Assembly (NCBI GenBank): GCA_946481025.1
Contig: CAMLNA010000008.1
Location: forward strand, 7,187-71,186
Direction of reading: 5' to 3'
Length of the DNA: 64,000 bases
DNA from: an uncultured Rivibacter sp.
GTDB taxonomy: Bacteria; Pseudomonadota; Gammaproteobacteria; Burkholderiales; Burkholderiaceae
The notes under the pieces are model-generated. The model saw only the letters and a program-made list of their open reading frames with translations, did no database searches and was not told the origin of the DNA. Positions 50,961 through 58,904 of this stretch are shown piece by piece (positions within the stretch are counted from its first letter, which is position 1; the number at the start of each line of letters is the position of its first letter). The translations under genes were made by a program, and so were the position numbers.

Positions 50961-52178
50961 ATGCCTGCCTACCGCTTCGAAGCCGTCGATGCCACCGGCC
51001 GCGCCACCAAGGGCCTGCTGGAGGCCGACAACGCCAAGGCCGCCCGCGCCCAGCTGCGGGCGCAGGCGCTGGTGCCGCTCGAAGTCACGCAGGTGGCCTC
51101 GGAAGCCGCCAACACCGGGCAGTTTTCCTTTGGCCGCGGGCGGGCGTTCAGCGCCACGGCACTGGCCATCTGGACACGCCAGCTCGCGGGCCTCGTGGGC
51201 TCCGGCCTGCCGCTCGAGCGTGCGCTCACCGCCCTGGCCGACGAGGCCGAAGACCCCAAGCAGCGCGAGCTGCTCGCGCACATGCGTGCCGAGGTCAATG
51301 CCGGCGCCCCGTTCGCGCGCGCGCTGGCCAGCGCGCCGCGCGAGTTCGACGAGGTGTATCGCGCGGTGGTGGCTGCCGGCGAACAGAGCGGCCAGCTCGG
51401 CACCGTGCTCGACAAGCTGGCCGACGACCTGGAAGAGCGCCAGGCCCTGAAGGCCAAGCTCATCGGCGCGGCGCTGTATCCGGCCATCGTGTCCATCGTG
51501 GCGGTGGTGATCGTCGTGTTCCTGGTCACCTACGTGGTGCCGCAGGTCGCCAGCGTGTTCGCCGGCTCCAAGCGCGCCCTGCCCTTCCTCACCAGCGCCA
51601 TGCTGGCCATCAGCAGCTTCGTGCGCAGCTGGGGCTGGTTCATGCTGCTGGCCATTGCCGGCGGCGCGGGTTCGCTGCTGTATGCCCGCCGCAACGAGGC
51701 CTTCCGCGAACGCTTCGACGCGTTCTGGCTCACGCTGCCGCTGATCGGCCGGCTCTCGCGCGGCTACAACGCCGCGCGATTCGCCGGCACGCTGGCCATG
51801 CTGGCCGGCGCGGGCGTGCCCATCCTGAAGGCGCTGCAGGCCGGCGCCGAGACGCTGTCGAACCGCGCCATGCGCGTCGACGCGATGGACGCGCTGGTGC
51901 AGGTGCGCGAAGGCGCGCCGCTGGCCTCTGCACTCGCCGGCAAGAAACGCTTCCCCGGCCTGCTGGCCATGTTCGCGCGGCTGGGCGAACAGACCGGCCA
52001 GCTGCCGGTGATGCTGCAGCGCGCCGCGGTGCAGCTGGGCGCCGAGGTGCAGCGCCGCGCGATGGCGCTGGCCACCATCCTGGAGCCGCTGCTGATCGTG
52101 GTGATGGGCCTGGTGGTGATGCTGATCGTGCTGGCGGTGCTGCTGCCGATCATTCAGCTCAATACCTGGGTGAAGTAG
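50961..52178 (+). CDS. gspF: Type II secretion platform protein GspF
   Basis: A 405-residue polytopic inner-membrane protein with two T2SSF domains (about 70-190 and 270-395) and three membrane helices. Motifs: FARALASAPREFDEVYRAVVAAGEQSGQL and its repeat FARLGEQTGQLPVMLQRAA. Starts MPAYRFEAVDATGRATKG, as is normal for GspF. Last gene of the operon. Confidence 0.95.
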   Translation: MPAYRFEAVDATGRATKGLLEADNAKAARAQLRAQALVPLEVTQVASEAANTGQFSFGRGRAFSATALAIWTRQLAGLVGSGLPLERALTALADEAEDPKQRELLAHMRAEVNAGAPFARALASAPREFDEVYRAVVAAGEQSGQLGTVLDKLADDLEERQALKAKLIGAALYPAIVSIVAVVIVVFLVTYVVPQVASVFAGSKRALPFLTSAMLAISSFVRSWGWFMLLAIAGGAGSLLYARRNEAFRERFDAFWLTLPLIGRLSRGYNAARFAGTLAMLAGAGVPILKALQAGAETLSNRAMRVDAMDALVQVREGAPLASALAGKKRFPGLLAMFARLGEQTGQLPVMLQRAAVQLGAEVQRRAMALATILEPLLIVVMGLVVMLIVLAVLLPIIQLNTWVK

Positions 52179-52189
52179 CTCCCCCCCGT

Positions 52190-52254
52190 AGCGCCTGCGG
52201 CGCTCCCCCTCGAGGGGGCGACGCTGGCGGACCGGCGGAGCCGGATCCGCGGCG
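52190..52254. repeat. Multi-hairpin intergenic repeat after gspF
   Basis: Three inverted repeats in a row: AGCGCC-TGC-GGCGCT (52190-52204), CCCCCTCGAGGGGG (52205-52218), and GCGGA-CCGGC-GGA-GCCGG-A-TCCGC (about 52227-52251). This block resembles REP-like repeats often found between genes in related genomes, from memory. It may end gsp transcription, although no T-run follows. The rest of the gap to 52412 shows nothing further except a GGAAGG ribosome site for the globin. Confidence 0.6.
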
Positions 52255-52412
52255 TCTACTCCCTCGCTGCTGCTCTGGTTCGCTGCTGCGGTTTGTGGCG
52301 GTGGTGGCGCGCTGAGGCAGGGGCCAACAATCGAAACGCTGGGCGACATCTCGTCGATACGTTCGCCTTCCACACTGAGGCTTCCCAATGAAGCGAATGA
52401 AGGAAGGTTCCG

Positions 52413-52850
52413 ATGATGATGACTCCCGAGCAGACCGCGCTGGTGCAGGACAGCTTTGCGCGCGTGGCGCCGATCGCGCCGCAGGCGGCGGCGATCTTCT
52501 ATGACAAGCTGTTCGCGGCCGATCCGTCGTTGCGGTCGATGTTCCGCGGTGACATGACGGAGCAGGGCGAGGCGCTGATGCGCATGATCGCGGCCGCCGT
52601 GCGCACGCTGGACCAGCCCGAGCACCTGGTGCCGGTGCTGCGCAACCTCGGCCGCCGGCACGACGCCTACGGGGTGAAGCCGCAGCACTACGACACGGTG
52701 GGCCGTGCGCTGATCGCCACGCTCGAGCAGGGGCTGGGCCCGGCCTTCGACCTGCCCACGCGGGCCGCCTGGGTCGCGATGTACACGATGGTCAGCCGCA
52801 CCATGCAGGCGGCCGTGCCGCAGCAGGAACCGATGGCCGCGGCCGCCTGA
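52413..52850 (+). CDS. Single-domain haemoglobin (Vitreoscilla-like)
   Basis: A 145-residue three-over-three globin. Proximal His83 in GRRHDAYGV, the B-helix FYDKLFAADPSLRSMF with Tyr30, and the H-helix WVAMYTMVSRTM. Such flavohaemoglobin-type globins bind O2 or NO. No reductase domain is attached. Three ATG codons in a row open the gene. It converges on the histidine kinase gene. Confidence 0.88.
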   Translation: MMMTPEQTALVQDSFARVAPIAPQAAAIFYDKLFAADPSLRSMFRGDMTEQGEALMRMIAAAVRTLDQPEHLVPVLRNLGRRHDAYGVKPQHYDTVGRALIATLEQGLGPAFDLPTRAAWVAMYTMVSRTMQAAVPQQEPMAAAA

Positions 52851-52863
52851 GCGGCAGCGCGGT

Positions 52864-54897
52864 TCAGGCCTGCGGCTGGGGCGCCGGAGCCGGCGCCTCC
52901 AGGCAGGCAAACACATGCTGCAGCAGCTCGGCCGGGGCGAACGGCTTCTCGATGCAGGTGCAGCCGGTCTCCTGGAGGAACTCGCGCGCGCCGGTGGACA
53001 AGGTGTCACCGGTGACGAACACGAAGCGGCGGGCCAGGGCCGGATGCCGCTCGCAGCACAGGCGCCACAGGCCCGGGCCGTCCATGCCGGGCATGCGCAG
53101 GTCGCACACGACCGCGTCGAAACGCGCCTCCTGCAGCAGCTCCAGCGCCACTTCGCCGGACTCGGCCGTGGCCACCTCGATCTGCTGGGCCTCGAGCACT
53201 TCGCGCAGCAGGTCGCACAGCTGGGGCTCGTCGTCCACCACCAGCACGCGCCACACCGACATGTCGGTGTCGAGCGCCAGCAGCGGCGGCGGCTCGGGCG
53301 CCAGCGCCTCGGTTGCTGCCACCGGAATGCTCAGCCGGAAGCTGGCACCGGTGTCGAACGGGCAGCGCTCTTCGAGCGCGAGCTCGCCACCGTGCTCGCG
53401 TGCGACCGAGCGCGACACCGCGAGCCCCAGGCCCGTGCCGGCGCCTTCGGGCTTGGTCGTGTAGAACGGATCGAAGATGCGCGGGCGGTGCTCGGCGGCG
53501 ACGCCCGGGCCGTTGTCCGCCACCCGCAGCCACACCCGCGGCGTGCGGTTCGGCCGCGTGGCCTCCACGCCGGTTTCGACCCGCAGCACACGCGGCGGCC
53601 CGCAGGCCCCCAGCGCCTGCTGCGCATTCACGAGCAGGTTGAGCACGACCTGGCCGATCTGGTCGGCATCGGCCACCACCTCGGGCAGGCCTTCGGCCAG
53701 GCGCAGGTCCACCACTATGCCGCTGGTGCGCAGGTTGTACTGCAGCAGGTCCACCGCGCCGCGCACCATGTCGTTGACCTGCACCGGCGCACGGACCCCC
53801 GGCTTCTGCCGCGCCATCGACAAGAAGGTGCGCACGATGCGCCCGCATCGTTCGGCCGCCTCGCGGATGCTGGCCGCGTCGGCCTGCAGCACCGGGTCGC
53901 GGCACTTCGACTCCAGCAGGCTGGCGCGCCCCATCACGATGGCCAGCGGATTGTTCAGTTCGTGGGCCACGCCGGCCAGCAGGCTGCCCATGGCGGTGAG
54001 CTTCTCGCTCTGCCGCAGCGCCTCGCGCTGGCGCTCGATCTCGCGCGCGGCCTGGCGGCGGTCGGTGAGGTCGCTCAGCGACGCGGTGAAATGGTCCTGC
54101 CCTTCCACCTCGGTGCGCCACAGCACCATCTCCACCGGGAACTCGGTGCCGTCGGCGCGCAGCGCCTCGATCTCCATGCGCTTGCCGAGCACGTGTGCCT
54201 CCCCACCCGCACCGATGCGGCGCATGCCGGCGATGTGCGCGGCGCGAAAGCGCTCGGGAACGATGAGGTCGGACACCAGCTGCCCGATCACCGCCTCGCG
54301 GGCATGGCCGAACATGGTTTCGGCCGCGGGGTTGAACTCGACGACGCGGCCGGCCGCGTCGGTGGAGATGAGCGCGACCAGCGCGTGGTCGACGATGGAG
54401 GACTTGAGCAGCTCGGTGGCCTGCAGCTGTGCGAGCCGCGCCTGCAGTTCCATCTCGTGGTGCTTCAGCTCGGTGAGGTCGCGGTTGAAGGCGAGGATGG
54501 CGCTCACCGGCTGGCCGGGCGCAGCATAGGGCCGCACCGTTTCCTGCACGTAGCGGCGGCCCTGCGCGGGGTAGTCGCGCCAGCCCTCCCAGCGCATGGA
54601 CTCGCCGGCCATGATGCGGTCGATCACCGGGCGGTACAGCGCGAAGGCCTCCTCGCCGACCACCTCGGCCACCGTGCGCCCGAGCACCTGGCCGGCCTCC
54701 AGCCCCATGAAGCTCAGGAACTCGTGGTTGACGTAGACGTAGCGGAAGGCGGTGTTCACCGCCACCACGCGGCCGGGCACGCTGTCGAGCACCGCCTTGA
54801 GCATGCCCAGGTCGGGCACCGGCAGCTCGGTGGTGTCGCCCACGCCCGGCGCCACCGGGTGCAGGAAGGACGGCAGGCCGGGCGCGCGGTCGCTCAT
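52864..54897 (-). CDS. Hybrid PAS-PAS sensor histidine kinase with receiver domain
   Basis: A 677-residue soluble kinase with no membrane segment. Two PAS domains (about 30-145 and 165-285). HisKA with His312 in GVAHELNNPLA, HATPase with the N-box (Asn423), G1 DNGPGV and G2 GTGLGL. A C-terminal receiver domain (about 547-665) with Asp598 in VCDLRMPG. It phosphorylates itself and probably the partner OmpR-type protein, whose stop overlaps its start (ATGA at 54894-54897). The input signal is unknown; PAS domains often sense redox or small ligands. Confidence 0.92.
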   Translation of the reverse strand: MSDRAPGLPSFLHPVAPGVGDTTELPVPDLGMLKAVLDSVPGRVVAVNTAFRYVYVNHEFLSFMGLEAGQVLGRTVAEVVGEEAFALYRPVIDRIMAGESMRWEGWRDYPAQGRRYVQETVRPYAAPGQPVSAILAFNRDLTELKHHEMELQARLAQLQATELLKSSIVDHALVALISTDAAGRVVEFNPAAETMFGHAREAVIGQLVSDLIVPERFRAAHIAGMRRIGAGGEAHVLGKRMEIEALRADGTEFPVEMVLWRTEVEGQDHFTASLSDLTDRRQAAREIERQREALRQSEKLTAMGSLLAGVAHELNNPLAIVMGRASLLESKCRDPVLQADAASIREAAERCGRIVRTFLSMARQKPGVRAPVQVNDMVRGAVDLLQYNLRTSGIVVDLRLAEGLPEVVADADQIGQVVLNLLVNAQQALGACGPPRVLRVETGVEATRPNRTPRVWLRVADNGPGVAAEHRPRIFDPFYTTKPEGAGTGLGLAVSRSVAREHGGELALEERCPFDTGASFRLSIPVAATEALAPEPPPLLALDTDMSVWRVLVVDDEPQLCDLLREVLEAQQIEVATAESGEVALELLQEARFDAVVCDLRMPGMDGPGLWRLCCERHPALARRFVFVTGDTLSTGAREFLQETGCTCIEKPFAPAELLQHVFACLEAPAPAPQPQA

Positions 54898-55628
54898 CGG
54901 GGGATGAACACGTAGCCCACGCCGCGCACGGTTTTCAGCACCTCGGGCTTGTCGGGGTTGCGTTCGATCTTGCGGCGCAGCCGCATCACCCGCAGGTCGA
55001 TCGAGCGGTCGAACACGTCCCAGCCGCGGTTGTGCGCCTGCTCCATGATCTGGTCGCGGTTGAGCGGGCGGTTCGGGTGCTGCGCAAACAGCGCCAGCAG
55101 GTCGAATTCGGCCGACGTGATGGCGATGTCCAGCCCGTCGGGGCCGAGCAGGCGGCGCTGCTCGAGGTCGAGCGTGCAGGCGCCGAAGGCCACGCGCTGG
55201 GCGGTGTCGGTGGGTGCGGCGGCGCTGGCGCTCGCGCTGGCGGCGCCAGCCGCCACCGAGAGCCGTCGCAGCACCGCGCGCACGCGCGCCAGCAGCTCCC
55301 GCAGCTCGAACGGCTTGGGCAGGTAGTCGTCGGCGCCGACTTCGAGGCCGACCACGCGGTCCACCGAGTCGCCGGCGGTGGTGAGCATCAGCAGGCCCAT
55401 CGCCGGGTGGCGCTCGCGCAGCCAGCGCGCCAGCGACAGCCCGTTTTCGCCGGGCATGTTGATGTCGAGCACCGCGACCGACGGCACGCCGCGGGCCACG
55501 CACGCGCGCGCCTGCTCGGCGCTTTCGGCGGTGTGCACCGCAAAGCCCTGGGCGCCGAAGTACTCGGCCAGCAGCGCCCGCAACTCGGGTTCGTCGTCCA
55601 CCACCAGCAAGCTGGCCTGTCCCACCAT
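54894..55628 (-). CDS. OmpR-family response regulator
   Basis: A 244-residue regulator: receiver domain (6-118) with phospho-acceptor Asp55 in VLDINMPG and LPKPFELRELLARVRA, a short Ala-rich linker, and a winged-helix DNA-binding domain (about 145-243: LTSAEFDLLALFAQHPN-type block, RSIDLRVMRLRRKIE, VRGVGYVF). Start 55628 (MVGQASLLVVDDEPEL) gives the usual N-terminus; the frame is open far upstream without conserved sequence. Operon with the downstream kinase. Confidence 0.92.
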   Translation of the reverse strand: MVGQASLLVVDDEPELRALLAEYFGAQGFAVHTAESAEQARACVARGVPSVAVLDINMPGENGLSLARWLRERHPAMGLLMLTTAGDSVDRVVGLEVGADDYLPKPFELRELLARVRAVLRRLSVAAGAASASASAAAPTDTAQRVAFGACTLDLEQRRLLGPDGLDIAITSAEFDLLALFAQHPNRPLNRDQIMEQAHNRGWDVFDRSIDLRVMRLRRKIERNPDKPEVLKTVRGVGYVFIPR

Positions 55629-55714
55629 GGCGCCCCCCTCGTCGAGCCCGACAAGCGCCCGATCATGCCAGCGTCTGGCCGGCATGTGCCCGGGCGGCAC
55701 CGGCGCCGGCAGCA

Positions 55715-55927
55715 TCAGGCCAGCTCCAGCAGGTCTTCGGCAAAGGCCTCGCTGCGAAAGACGACGGGGCGGGTGTCGTCCCAGGCCGGCATGGCCGCCG
55801 CCGGCTGCGACTGCCGCGGCGCGGCGGCGTCGCCTCCTCGGGCGGCGCGCAGCACGGCAAGCACCAGGTCCTTGCCGGCGGCGCGTTGCGGCAGCAGGGC
55901 GGAGAAGCGGGCGTCGATCAGGTTCAT
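55715..55927 (-). CDS. Small hypothetical protein
   Basis: A 70-residue open frame, MNLIDARFSALLPQRAAGKDLV at the start and VVFRSEAFAEDLLELA at the end. It is amphipathic, with no signal peptide or membrane segment. GAGG lies before the ATG. It is 86 bp upstream of the response regulator on the same strand and may be in the same transcript. I do not recognise a family; coding status is moderate. Confidence 0.45.
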   Translation of the reverse strand: MNLIDARFSALLPQRAAGKDLVLAVLRAARGGDAAAPRQSQPAAAMPAWDDTRPVVFRSEAFAEDLLELA

Positions 55928-56082
55928 GGCAGCGGCCTCGGGTGTCTTGTATGGAGGAGCCGGCATGGTGCGCGCCGGCCGTATCACCGAGGTTTCGCGG
56001 CACCGCGGTTTTCGTTTCAATTGTTTGCGGGACCGCCGCTCGCGGCCGCTAGCACTCGGGCGTGCCGGCTGCCATTGAACCG

Positions 56083-56098
56083 TGGCACGGCGGTTGCA
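56083..56098 (+). promoter_or_regulatory. Sigma-54 (RpoN) promoter
   Basis: TGGCACGGCGGTTGCA matches the -24/-12 consensus TGGCACG-N4-TTGCA at every fixed position, with the required spacing. Transcription would start near 56109, about 93 bp before the AAA+ gene. A site for an enhancer-binding activator would be expected upstream; none could be identified. Confidence 0.85.
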
Positions 56099-56201
56099 CA
56101 CTAAAACCGGTGAAAGGTCCTCTTGTTCTGGTGCTCGGGCACCGAGGACTTTGCTTCAATGGGCCATGCATTTGGCAGGGTGTCTTTTCGGAGGTTCGAG
56201 G

Positions 56202-57206
56202 ATGAGCACCACCACCACCGATCTCGTTCCCGTGCAGCGGGCCGGCAGCGGCATACCGATCGCGCTGATGCGCAGCGTCTTCCGCGTGGGCGACGTCGAG
56301 CGCCGGCTGGAGAAGCTGCCCAACAAGGAACACGAGGGCCTGCGCGCCACCTACGAGCGCATGCTCGAGAAGGGCCCCGAGCGCTTCCAGGTCAAGCCTT
56401 CCGGGCTGCCGGCCATGGAGCATCTGTACGACGAGCTGCCCAACTTCCACGAGGTGCTCGACGACGTGAAGCGCCAGCTCGCGCTGTGCCAGGACAGCCG
56501 CGACGCGCTCGAGATCACGCCGATGCTGCTGCTGGGCCCGCCCGGGGTGGGCAAGACGCACTTCGCGCGCGAGATCGCGCAGCTGCTGGGCACCGGCATG
56601 GGTTTCGTCTCGATGAGTTCGCTCACCGCGGGCTGGGTGCTGTCGGGCGCCTCGAGCCAATGGAAAGGCGCGCGCCCCGGCAAGGTGTTCGAAACGCTGG
56701 TCGACGGGCAATACGCCAACCCGGTCATGGTGGTCGACGAGATCGACAAGACCAGCGGCGAGCAGACCTACGACCCGCTCGGCTCGCTGTACAGCCTGCT
56801 CGAGCACGACACCGCCGGCTCCTTCATCGATGAATTCGCCGAGGTGCCGATCGACGCGAGCCAGGTGATCTGGGTGGCGACGGCCAACGATGCGCGCGCG
56901 ATTCCCGACCCCATCCTCAACCGGGTGAACGTCTACGAAGTGCAGATGCCCGATGCCGACGCCGCGCGCCGCATCGCGGCCAAGCTGTACCGGAGCATCC
57001 GCGCCGACCACGACTGGGGCAGCCGCTTCGCGCCCGAGCCCGAAACCGCGGTGCTCGACCGCCTGGCCGACCTGGCGCCGCGCGAGATGCGCCGCGCCTG
57101 GGTGGCGGCGTTCGGCAATGCCAAGCTCGCGGGGCGCGACACCGTGATGGTGCAGGACCTGCCCGCCCCCGGCGGCAAGCGCTCGCCGATCGGCTTCGTG
57201 CAGTAA
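56202..57206 (+). CDS. Lon-like AAA+ ATPase without protease domain
   Basis: A 334-residue protein whose ATPase module closely resembles that of Lon: Walker A GPPGVGKTH (Lys118), PGKVFETLVDGQYANPVMVVDEIDK with Walker B Asp179-Glu180, sensor-1 IWVATANDARAIPDPILNRV, and the ELP-type EHDTAGSFIDEFAEVPID loop. A short N-terminal segment replaces the Lon N-domain, and there is no Ser/Lys protease domain. It may act as an unfoldase or chaperone; the partner is unknown. ATG 56202 follows GGAGG. Driven by the sigma-54 promoter at 56083. Confidence 0.85.
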   Translation: MSTTTTDLVPVQRAGSGIPIALMRSVFRVGDVERRLEKLPNKEHEGLRATYERMLEKGPERFQVKPSGLPAMEHLYDELPNFHEVLDDVKRQLALCQDSRDALEITPMLLLGPPGVGKTHFAREIAQLLGTGMGFVSMSSLTAGWVLSGASSQWKGARPGKVFETLVDGQYANPVMVVDEIDKTSGEQTYDPLGSLYSLLEHDTAGSFIDEFAEVPIDASQVIWVATANDARAIPDPILNRVNVYEVQMPDADAARRIAAKLYRSIRADHDWGSRFAPEPETAVLDRLADLAPREMRRAWVAAFGNAKLAGRDTVMVQDLPAPGGKRSPIGFVQ

Positions 57207-57220
57207 GGCGCTGCGGCTTC

Positions 57221-57270
57221 GACATGGCCCTTGAGCCATGTCAAACCTCCCCCCAAGGAGGGGTCAAGGG
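57221..57270. repeat. Nested inverted repeats between AAA+ and MCP genes
   Basis: GACATGGC (57221-57228) pairs with GCCATGTC (57235-57242), and CCTCC (57247-57251) with GGAGG (57257-57261). Alternatively CCCTTGA (57228-57234) can pair with TCAAGGG (57264-57270). It starts 14 bp after the AAA+ stop and may act as a terminator-like structure. Confidence 0.45.
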
Positions 57271-57290
57271 CGCCCGGCCTGCGCCGATGT
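57264..57290 (+). promoter_or_regulatory. Candidate sigma-28 (FliA) promoter of the MCP gene
   Basis: TCAA (57264-57267), 15 bp, GCCGATGT (57283-57290) approaches the flagellar consensus TAAA-N15-GCCGATAA with the exact spacing (3 of 4 and 6 of 8 bases). It lies 28 bp before the MCP ATG. It overlaps the inverted repeat above. Confidence 0.45.
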
Positions 57291-57317
57291 AGCGGACACC
57301 TTTCAGGGAGAACCCGA

Positions 57318-58880
57318 ATGTCCGTGATCCGCAACCTCAACATCGGCCCGCGCCTGGGTCTCGGCTTCGGCCTGCTGCTGGTGCTGCTGGCGGTCGCCCT
57401 GGGCCTGTCGGTGACCCGCCTGGCGCAACTGGGCGACACCATCGGCCGCATCGTCGGCGAAGAATGGACGAAGGCCGGCGCCGCCGCCACCATCGACACC
57501 ACGACACGCGCGAATGCCCGGCGCACCATGGAACTCTTCTTCGTGCGCGACGCGGCGCATGCCGCCAGCGTGCGGGAGCGCATCAGCCACAACAAGAAGA
57601 TCATCGACGAGGCGCTCGCCACGCTCGACCGCCTGGTGCGCCGTGAAGATGCCAGGGCGGTGCTGGCCGAGCTGAAGATCAGGCGACGCGCCTACGTGGC
57701 CTCCTTCACCCGGGTGGACCAGCTGCTGGCCGCGGGCCACCGTAACGATGCCGAGCACCTGCTGCAGCAGGAAACGCTGCCGGCGATCGACGCGCTGCAG
57801 GTGCAGGTGGCCGCACTCGTGTCGCTGCAGAACAAGGTGGCCATGGAGGCGGGCGCCGCCGCGCAGGCCAGCGTGGAACGCACCAGCACGATGCTGTGGG
57901 CGATCGGCGCGGCCCTGCTGGCGCTCGGCGCGGCCGCCGCCTGGTGGTTGTCGCGCAGCATCACCCGCCCGCTGGAAGCGGCGGTCAAGGTGGCCGAAAC
58001 CGTGGCCGCCGGAGACCTGGGCTCGCGCATCGAGGTCACCTCGCGCGACGAGACCGGCCGGCTGATGCAGGCGCTGCAGGCCATGAATGCGAGCCTGGCC
58101 CGGGTGGTGGCGCAGGTGCGCGACGGCAGCGAGAACATCGCCACCGGCTCGACCCAGATCGCCAGCGGCACCACCGACCTGTCGCAGCGCACCGAGGAAC
58201 AGGCCGCCAACCTGCAGCAGACCGCTGCATCCATGGAACAGCTCGCCAGCACCGTGGCGCAAAGCGCGCAGGCGGCGCATGCGGCCAGCCGCATGGCGGC
58301 GCAGGCCAGCGAGGCGGTCGCGCAGGGCGGTGAGGCAGTGGGCCGGGTCGTTGGCACGATGGAGGAGATCAGCGCCGCAAGCCGCCGCATCGGCGACATC
58401 ATCGGCGTGATCGACACCATCGCCTTCCAGACCAACATCCTCGCGCTCAACGCCGCGGTGGAGGCCGCGCGCGCCGGCGAACAGGGCCGCGGCTTCGCGG
58501 TGGTGGCATCCGAGGTGCGCAGCCTCGCCCGGCGCAGCGCCGAGGCCGCGCGCGAGATCAAGGGGCTCATCGGCACCAGCGTCGAGAAGGTCGAGGCCGG
58601 CAGCGTGCAGGTGAGCGAGGCCGGCCGTGCGATGCAGGGCATCGTGTCGCAGGTGCGGCAGGTGAGCGAGCTCATCACCCAGATCAGCGGCACGGCTGCC
58701 GAGCAGACGCAGGGCATCGAGCAGGTCAACCAGGCGGTCTCGCAGCTCGACCAGGTGACCCAGCAGAACGCCTCGCTGGTGGAAGAAAGCGCCGCCGCCT
58801 CCGAAAGCCTGAAGGAGCAGGCCTGCCGCCTGGTCGAGTCGGTGCGGGTGTTCCGCCTGGGCGGCCTCCAGGCCGTCTAA
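57318..58880 (+). CDS. Methyl-accepting chemotaxis protein
   Basis: A 520-residue transducer. Membrane helices at about 11-33 and 192-212 flank a four-helix-bundle periplasmic sensor. HAMP domain (213-265). The signalling hairpin has the conserved tip IDTIAFQTNILALNAAVEAARAGEQGRGFAVVA. No C-terminal CheR-binding pentapeptide is present. ATG 57318 was chosen for the charge pattern and GGGAG site. The ligand is unknown. Confidence 0.94.
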   Translation: MSVIRNLNIGPRLGLGFGLLLVLLAVALGLSVTRLAQLGDTIGRIVGEEWTKAGAAATIDTTTRANARRTMELFFVRDAAHAASVRERISHNKKIIDEALATLDRLVRREDARAVLAELKIRRRAYVASFTRVDQLLAAGHRNDAEHLLQQETLPAIDALQVQVAALVSLQNKVAMEAGAAAQASVERTSTMLWAIGAALLALGAAAAWWLSRSITRPLEAAVKVAETVAAGDLGSRIEVTSRDETGRLMQALQAMNASLARVVAQVRDGSENIATGSTQIASGTTDLSQRTEEQAANLQQTAASMEQLASTVAQSAQAAHAASRMAAQASEAVAQGGEAVGRVVGTMEEISAASRRIGDIIGVIDTIAFQTNILALNAAVEAARAGEQGRGFAVVASEVRSLARRSAEAAREIKGLIGTSVEKVEAGSVQVSEAGRAMQGIVSQVRQVSELITQISGTAAEQTQGIEQVNQAVSQLDQVTQQNASLVEESAAASESLKEQACRLVESVRVFRLGGLQAV

Positions 58881-58904
58881 GCAGGGGCCTCTATCATTCG
58901 GCGC

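Noticed and set aside
52864..55503. An 879-codon version of the hybrid kinase
   Set aside because: The first 200 codons are a shadow of the response regulator; the kinase starts at 54897, overlapping the regulator stop.
56082..56201. N-terminal extension of the AAA+ protein by 40 codons
   Set aside because: It would begin inside the sigma-54 promoter; the ATG at 56202 has a GGAGG site.
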